This document shows positions 57,682 to 64,000 of a stretch of DNA of 64,000 nt, piece after piece (the first letter of the stretch is position 1; every line of letters begins with the position of its first letter). The notes beneath the pieces are model-generated. The model had not been told where the DNA came from. It saw only the letters and a list, made by a program, of their open reading frames with translations, and ran no database searches. A program made the translations under genes and the position numbers. Source of the stretch: Piliocolobus tephrosceles (lineage: Eukaryota > Chordata > Mammalia > Primates > Cercopithecidae). The DNA lies in NCBI RefSeq assembly GCF_002776525.5, contig NC_045443.1, positions 42,544,117 to 42,608,116 of the forward strand. Reading direction: 5' to 3'.

Positions 57682-59587
57682 TTCCAGGGGCATTTTTATT
57701 TACATAATATTCATTTCACTTCCTCATTTAAACTAACCCACACAATAGAGACGTCACTGCATCTCTTTCTGAGCACAATCCCATCCTTCAGCATCCTTGA
57801 ATTGCTTGGCCCTTTAAATTACAGCGGTTTATTCCAATGTCCCTTCGTGCCTCCACAGGTTGTCTTTCATGTCAAATATTTTTTTCACAGTAATAAGAAA
57901 ACAACTCTGGATGTGTTTAACACAGCAGCCAAGGTGTACCCAAGGGGTATAATTAGCACTTACTATGTTAGAAAGAAAAGGTAAGGTATAATACAGTACT
58001 GCTTGAAATGAAAACGGGAAAAGGTACCAGGGAAAAAATTGCTTCAAAATTGCCTTTCTTCTTGAGGTACTCAGAAGTGATACTTACTGTGATTCTGTTA
58101 ATTATGGAATAAAACAGGGGGTTACTTAGCATATGCCAGGCATCTCCTCTTTCATTGAGGGAGTAAAATAGGTTGCCTGTGGATTGTTAATGTCATTTAC
58201 AGGGACTGGCACCACGGAGAATTTCAAAACTCCAATCAGGTGCAATGTAATGTTGACAACTGATACTATTAACAGCACTTAACTTTTAAAAAAATAAATA
58301 AATAAACGTGGGTGTGTATGTGGAGAGGTATTATAGACTTCTGGGCTTTGGTTCAGTTTCTCCCACTCTTTCTGCAAGAGTGGTTGGATAACTGCCTCTT
58401 TGCCTTTATAATAAAGGATTCCAAACTCTCTCTGTTGTTGTTTTGTTTTGTCTTGTTTCCCCTCTTAGAATTATGGTTTCTAAAGGCCCCATGACTCATA
58501 TTCAGAGTATTTCTAATTTTGCCTGGTGGGTGGCACCTTTCTCTCACTTGTACCCTGTTCTTGGATTTAAGTAATCATTTCCAAACACTACATTGTTTGA
58601 AAACTTAATTATCTAATAGATATAAGAATCCTATGTTGCCTGGGAGTTTAAAAATGCCACCAAAATGCATATGTCATGGGTCATCTTGAATTCAAAGGCT
58701 CAGGTATTTTTTAAAGCTCACACACATTTCATCCATTTTATTAAGTCCAAAGTATTGGAGGACGGAAAGTGAATTTCAGGATAAAAATGATTTTATTTGA
58801 TTGAAATTACTTACTAATTTGTTGCAGCTGGGTAAAGGAGAGGGCATTTTCTTTGTATCTTAAGTAATACAATGAAAAGCATTAAACAGGATGGATTAGG
58901 ACTTAATTCTCTAAATATTAAAGGACATGCCATTTGAGTTTAAGTCCTTCAAAGCTGGAGATGGTTCCAGTGATAGAAGCCAGATTTGTGCCTTGGTTTT
59001 TAAGATGTCTCCAAAATTGAAGGTGGAATTACAGAGGTCCTAGATAAAGGTTAGAGAACAAGGTTAGATAAACCTAAGATTTCGTTCAGATGGCCTCGAG
59101 CTAAAAAATGAAGGTTTAAGTAACTTTAATGATGATGATACCACAATATCACAAGAAAAATAACACATCATCAATTGGTTCTGAGGTTAGTTGCATTCTA
59201 TATTAGTCACATTACACACCGTAGCACTTAGACAAGCTGTATGATGTATGAATCAAAAAACAGTAACATTAAATGAAAACATGTTGTGGAGAAATAAATG
59301 AAAAAATAATAGATGCCCACACACTAGGTCCTATCCATAACATTAATAGAGTATATCATTTCTGGATGATTATTCAAACGATCTGTCAATGTTTTTGGTT
59401 GTTACTTTAATCTCTATTGCCAGGTATTTTAACTATAAAAATTAAGCTAAATTGGAAATAATCCTGTTCAGTCTTAACTTTCTATGATAACAGCGGCCTA
59501 AATTATACTTGAGATTAAAAGAAAAAAATGACATTTGAAAATTATCCAAGAAGTTTCCAGGAAATCACCAAACTAACTAAGATACCA
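57682..59587. other. Spacer, nothing recognised
   Basis: Only short AAAT (about 58286-58305) and GTTTT tracts stand out. Confidence 0.5.
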
Positions 59588-59754
59588 CTGGGAGCACCGC
59601 GATTTAGACCTGTAGTCCCAGCTACTTGGGAGGCTGAAGTGGAAACTTTGCTTACACCCAGGAGTTTGAGACTAGAGTGAGGTATGACTGTGCCACTGCA
59701 CTCCAGCTCAGACAACAGAGTAAGTCCTCATCTCCTGAAAAAAAAAAAAAAATT
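59588..59754 (+). mobile_element. Alu right-arm monomer (FRAM-like), sense
   Basis: A single arm: TAGTCCCAGCTACTTGGGAG, CCCAGGAGTTTGAGACTAGA, TGCCACTGCACTCCAGCTCA and an A14 tail. No left arm precedes it, so it is a free monomer or a truncated AluJ. Confidence 0.85.
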
Positions 59755-60064
59755 TTTATTCATTCTAAGATGTATTTTGCCCAACATTTAAAAATCTCTG
59801 AAATTGGGATGTGTCTGACAATGGTACCTTACAATTATAGCTGATGGTATGTTTTCTTAGTAATACATAAAATAATAATATATCTGAAAATTGATGGTTT
59901 CTGACATTCTGCATAATATGGTAGTTTTGGTCATGGGTATTCTTACAGGCAAAATGAGAAATAAACAATATTCCATTACTTTTTCAGAGTTGATTGTATT
60001 CACCTAAGTTTGTATTCACAGGGTACAAGTAATAGGTTATCCAGAGTTGCTTGAGTTTCTAGAA

Positions 60065-60225
60065 CTGTGTTGTCCACTACAGTAGCCCCTAGCCATATGT
60101 AACCATTTACATTTAAGTTGATTACTATTAAATAAAATGAAATATCAGCTTCTTAGTGGTACCAGGCAAATTTCAGGTACTCAATAACCACAGGTGACTA
60201 TTGGCTATCATATTGAACAATGTGG
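60065..60225. mobile_element. Small hAT-type transposon fragment
   Basis: CTGTGTTGTCCACTACAGTA at the left, with ATTGAACAATGTG as its reversed end. The middle TAGCCATATGTAACCATTTA is a familiar medium-frequency repeat. The exact name is uncertain. Confidence 0.7.
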
Positions 60226-60360
60226 ATTTTAGGACATCTTCATTATCAAAGGAAGTTCTACTGGGCAATGCCAGTATGGACTGCTGACTTTATCTCACAA
60301 AATCTTTAGGCTTGAAAACAGTACATGCAGCAAAGCCACAGACATTTTAGTATCTATCTT

Positions 60361-60605
60361 AGGGGCAGCAGTTTGGTGTAGTTAATTCAAGCATGGGCTT
60401 TGAAATCAGGCAGACATAGGTTTGAATATTGAAGGTCAAACTTAATGTGGTTATCATCAGTTTTCTTGACCTCTCTAAGACTCAGTTTTTCATTTGTAAG
60501 ATGAAAGATAATTGTGGTAACTACTTCATAGGGCTACTTAAAGAAGACAAAGGGTTATCCACAAAGCATAGTAAGCATTCAATTAATGCTAGCTTTCATG
60601 ATAAG
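60361..60605 (+). mobile_element. MIR, sense, near full length
   Basis: GCAGTTTGGTGTAGTTAATT, CATGGGCTTTGAAATCAGGC, CTCTCTAAGACTCAGTTTTT and AGTAAGCATTCAATTAATGC give the MIR order. Confidence 0.9.
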
Positions 60606-60649
60606 TCTTTTAGAATTTTGGTGACTAAGGTGTGGTCAAGTTGACCATG

Positions 60650-61080
60650 ATGGTGTGATAAGTGCTAAAGTATAATAAAAATAAGGTGGTCCAGGAACAA
60701 AGAGAAGGGAACTTCTCTTTCTCAGTCAACCAGGAGAAGCAGGGAAGATTTACCAGAGGAGGTGATACTTAAACTGCATCTCAAAGGATGACCAGAAGTT
60801 CATTGGGTTGAAAGGCTAAGGTTGGGATGTTTTTGCTGGAGAAACGGCATGTATAATGTTACAAAAGCTTGAGAGAACTCCTGACACTAAGATAAATAGA
60901 TCTCGTTTGGGAACAAGGTAAAGAATAGAGATTATTAGGAGCTGAGGCTATGAACATTTGTTGAAGCCAGACTGTAAGCCTGAGTGCCCTGCCAAAGATT
61001 TTATCAAGATTTGAGGTAGGAATCCCATTGCAATAGTCTGGGTGAGCGCTGAGCAAAACACTGATGAGGAAGTGAAGAAC
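60650..61080 (-). mobile_element. L2, antisense
   Basis: GATTTACCAGAGGAGGTGAT, ACTTAAACTGCATCTCAAAG and TTGCAATAGTCTGGGTGAG match reversed L2. It stops a few bases before a sense L2 begins. Confidence 0.7.
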
Positions 61081-61084
61081 TGTC

Positions 61085-62482
61085 TACACTCACCACCTCC
61101 AATATGTCTTCTCCCATTTGCTCTTGAACCCACTGTATCAAACACCAAAGCTAATGATCTTCCTATTGCTATGCCTTGTGAACCATGTTGGTCTTCATCT
61201 TTCTTGACCTGATAGCATCATCTCACACAGCTGATCACTCTCTTCCCTTGAAACACTTTCTTCACTTGGCTTCCAGGAGATCACACTTCCTCCTACTTCA
61301 TTGGATATTCCTTCTAAGTCTCCTTTGCTTATTTCTCCTCATTTCCACAACACTGAACATTGGAAGTACCAGTGCTCAGCCCTTTGGGACTCTGGGCTTT
61401 CTTATGACTCCAAGGAGTTCAATATCATGGCTTTATGTATACACTACATAGTGATCACATCAAAACGTTCAGCCCACTTCTCTAGCCTGAACTCTATATT
61501 TGTCTACCCAACAGCCCACTCATCATGTTTACTTGGATCTCTAAAGGGCTTGCTCACTTAACTTGTTCAAACCAAAATTTTTGATCTTCCATCATAAACC
61601 TCCCCCCTCTGCAGTCACCCTCATTTGAATCACCTAGACTCCTTGGAGTCATCCATTTATTCCCTCTCTCTCACATCCCACATCCAATCTATCAGTCAAT
61701 ATCCTGTTGACTTTACCTTCACAGTAAGCTCAGAATACCTCCACTTTTCACCATCTCACCTGCTACCATCTTGTTTGAGCAACCACCATTTCTTTCAAGT
61801 CTCCCAACTGCCTTCTCTGCTTCCACCCAATTCCCCACAGTGCCCCACCTCCCACCCCCATCTGATCTCAAAACAACAGAGACATTCTGTTTTACACTTG
61901 AGTTAGATCAGGTCACTCAATTCAATCGTCCAGCACCTTTCCATCTTCAAGTAAAAACCAGAGACATTAAAAGTGCCTACGTGTCCCTATGTAATCTTCC
62001 CTGTCCCTCTCTTCACCTCCTTCTCCCCTTGCTCACTCCACTACAGCCACAGTGGCTCTCTTTCCACTTCTTGAATGTGATAAGTATGCTTCTGCCTCAG
62101 GCCCTTCATACTTGCTGTTCTCACAGCCAAACATGCTTCTCTTCCCCTAGTCCCCAGTTTCTACATGGCTCACCTACTTGCCTCTCCCAGTTGTTAGTCA
62201 AATGTCACTTTCTCAGTGGAGCCTTCCCTGACCTATTTAACATCGAACACTGTGCCCAACACACTCCCTATCCCTTTACTTACTCATTTTTTCCCCATGG
62301 TTAACATCATTATTTAAAATTTGGTAAATATTACTCTATTTGGTCTATTATCTGTCTCCTCTCACTAGATTTTAAACTCCACGAGGTCAGGGATTTTTGT
62401 CTGCTTTTGTGCACTGCTGTATCCCCACAAGCTTCATGTACGTGGCCCATCAGTACTCAATAAACCTTTGTCAAGCAAATTA
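61085..62482 (+). mobile_element. Long L2 (L2a-like), sense, with 3' end
   Basis: About 1.4 kb of the L2 3' half, from the reverse transcriptase coding region to CTCAATAAACCTTTGTCAAG. Landmarks are TTTCTTCACTTGGCTTCCAG (61268), CTTGGAGTCATCCATTTATT (61642), CTGCCTCAGGCCCTTCATAC (62092), CAGTGGAGCCTTCCCTGACC (62214) and the ACTGCTGTATCCCCACAAGC end (62414). It is the best-preserved L2 in the window. Confidence 0.92.
61150..62235 (+). pseudogene. L2 reverse transcriptase C-terminal remnant
   Basis: At 61185 the frame reads VFIFLDLIASSHTADHSLPL, which corresponds to the reverse transcriptase region around motif A of CR1/L2 elements. The first motif-A Asp is recognisable in FLDL, but the nearby catalytic position is not conserved (SHT). 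Following segments lie in shifted frames, giving open stretches of 86-177 codons (61301-62304). The region between corresponds to the thumb and C-terminal part. The element is dead. Confidence 0.75.
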
Positions 62483-62554
62483 ATGCACACGTTTGCTTCT
62501 TCAAGGGGGGTGAGGAAGATGGAGAAGGTGAGAAGTCATTCACATATTTATAAT

Positions 62555-62760
62555 ATTTAGTGCACATCTCCCATATGCCACATACTGTGCTAGATACTAA
62601 AGATCCAGGTGACTTAGGCAGTTGGGTATGTAGTGATGCCAGCAACCAAGACAGAGAATCTGGCAAAGGAACAGGAATGCTGAGAACACTTGTTGAGTTC
62701 CGAGGCCTATGGGACATCCAGATGTAGATTCTAATCATAAGCCAGAACCAATTCCGAAAT
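62555..62760 (-). mobile_element. L2 fragment, antisense
   Basis: CATATGCCACATACTGTGCT, AAAGATCCAGGTGACTTAGG and CTATGGGACATCCAGATGTA fit reversed L2. Confidence 0.6.
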
Positions 62761-63807
62761 CCACACTGATCCACCATGCAGGAGCCAGACTGAAAGGGGA
62801 GGTTAGAGGGCCTCCCTGGAGTGTTGAGCCACAGTGCACACCTGGGTAGTAATTCCATCCTCCTCACTGTCTTCGACTACAAAGAATAAAGTAAACATTC
62901 ATAATACTTGCTTCTTAGCATTAATTGACCTCATATGTGTACAGCCCTCAGCTTCCCAGATGAAAGGTGTTACAGAACTACAAAGTTAATCTTGCTGACT
63001 CAGTGGGAAGGCTGGCGCCCCGAGTTATCATGGCCCTGACTGGAGGCATCTGGGTATCTGTCTTGATGTTCCTCTCCAAGAGTTGACCCAGCCTCTGCCT
63101 AATCTCCCTGTGAGATCTAAAATACTCTCAGAAAGGAAACCAAGCATGCTTAATAAAGAATAAGAATTTGATATAACTATGAACCTCTGGGGGAGAAAAG
63201 TTACTTCGAATACATTAGTCAAGAAAGAAAGTTCTTTTATAAAAAAAAAAAAAGATTTGGATGATTTCCAGCTATGCAAGACTTCAAAAAAGGAGTAAGG
63301 GAGAGGGCAAGGAAGCCTGTTTTCTCCCATTCCAGTGGGCATTGTGGTGAAGGAGGTGAATAGTTCGCACAGAGGACTAAGGATAGCTTGTCAACAGATG
63401 GCTTACCTACTCAAAGAAAGAATTATCTTCGAGGAGCAAATATAAAAGAAGCAAATGTGTTGACTCATCCATACTGACAAAGAATGTAACTTTGAGGATA
63501 TGTTTCTCAGACCTTAAAGGCTATTTGCAGCAGGGAAACTTATTGCGGAGGGGTGGGGTCGCACTGAGGGTGGGTGTGGGGGAAGAGAAGGTGTCTAAAT
63601 TCTGGAACCTTTTATTAAAGCTTGTTTTACTTGTCTGAATCTTTTGGTTCCTGTATCTGTGACAGTATTCGTAACTCAGCCCCAGTGTGCCAACAAACCC
63701 CATATGTTTCAGTTCTCTCCTTATCTTTTAAGCCAAGATAAGGTTGAAATGAGTGTATTGCAAGAGATTTGTGACAGAATACACACATAAACACACACGG
63801 TGGCGGA
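62761..63807. other. Spacer with a G-rich tract
   Basis: No gene is recognised. A G-rich tract with four or more G runs lies at 63550-63582, and an A13 run near 63240-63253. Confidence 0.5.
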
Positions 63808-63900
63808 GGGTGTGGACCGTGTCTTACTCATCTTTGTTTCCTTCACTGCAAATAACTCAAGACTTACACAAAGAAAACACTCAATAAATTTCTCAATTAA
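63808..63900 (+). mobile_element. L2 3' end, sense
   Basis: GTGTGGACCGTGTCTTACTC, ATCTTTGTTTCCTTCACTGC and ACACTCAATAAATTTCTC match the sense L2 3' end. Confidence 0.75.
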
Positions 63901-64000
63901 ATGTGCATATTCTTAAGACAAAAAAAGAAGAGAGTTCTCTGTGGAGAAGGTCTTTCTTTATAGCTTTAGGGAAGTAGCTGTGGGTCAGATAACAAGACTC

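Noticed and set aside
61771..62304. A 177-residue open frame
   Set aside because: It lies within the sense L2, out of the ancestral frame over much of its length.
60650..62482. Single L2 with a twin-priming 5' inversion
   Set aside because: The inverted part matches a segment that the sense part also contains, whereas twin priming would give adjacent segments.

Overview
This is a 64-kb stretch of primate nuclear DNA, almost certainly human or another catarrhine. It has about a dozen Alu elements, including one AluY-type copy, L1PA-type and older L1 LINEs, ERVL/MaLR LTRs, hAT transposon fossils, and a dense background of MIR and L2. No intact protein-coding gene or RNA gene could be supported on either strand. 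The long open frames are all explained by L1, L2, ERVL, Alu antisense sequence or a stop-free tetranucleotide repeat. The window therefore looks intergenic or deeply intronic. An exon shorter than what I can recognise by eye cannot be excluded.

Layout. Positions 64-8500 hold a stack of insertions. An ERVL-type LTR (64-831, ending at 8498-8500) was split by a full-length primate L1 (832-8484, 13-bp target-site duplication). That L1 carries an Alu in its 5' UTR and a younger L1 fragment in the distal part of ORF2. Two Alus follow (8563-9348), then a mosaic of old antisense L1 (9600-13490) with two more Alus. Positions 13.5-21.4 kb are mostly ancient MIR/L2, a 0.5-kb CCAT-type tetranucleotide repeat (16001-16486), a hAT-like transposon (18281-18531) and a MER20 split by a copied 147-bp block. 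A 5'-truncated antisense L1PA lies at 21447-23187. From 23.2 to 31 kb there are MIRs, a CAG repeat, an antisense ERVL pol fragment, an MLT1 LTR split by an AluY, and a solo MST-type LTR inside old L1. From 31 to 64 kb the sequence is mainly old L1 (42185-45600), L2 (including a long sense copy at 61085-62482), MIR, scattered Alus and microsatellites, separated by sequence in which I recognise nothing.

The elements do not work together as a pathway. What can be read is an order of insertion: L2/MIR and old L1 first, then MaLR/ERVL LTRs and hAT elements, then primate L1, AluJ, AluS, and last the AluY. I found no new biological system. The best items for follow-up are structural scars: the copied 147-bp block inside MER20 (18531-18677 to 19705-19853), the tailless L1 patch inside another L1 (7287-8368), a tiny A-tailed insertion with a 13-bp duplication (13639-13721), an L1 with a possible short 3' transduction (21447-23187), and several repeats likely to vary in length. 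Repeat family names come from recognising consensus features by eye, not from an alignment.
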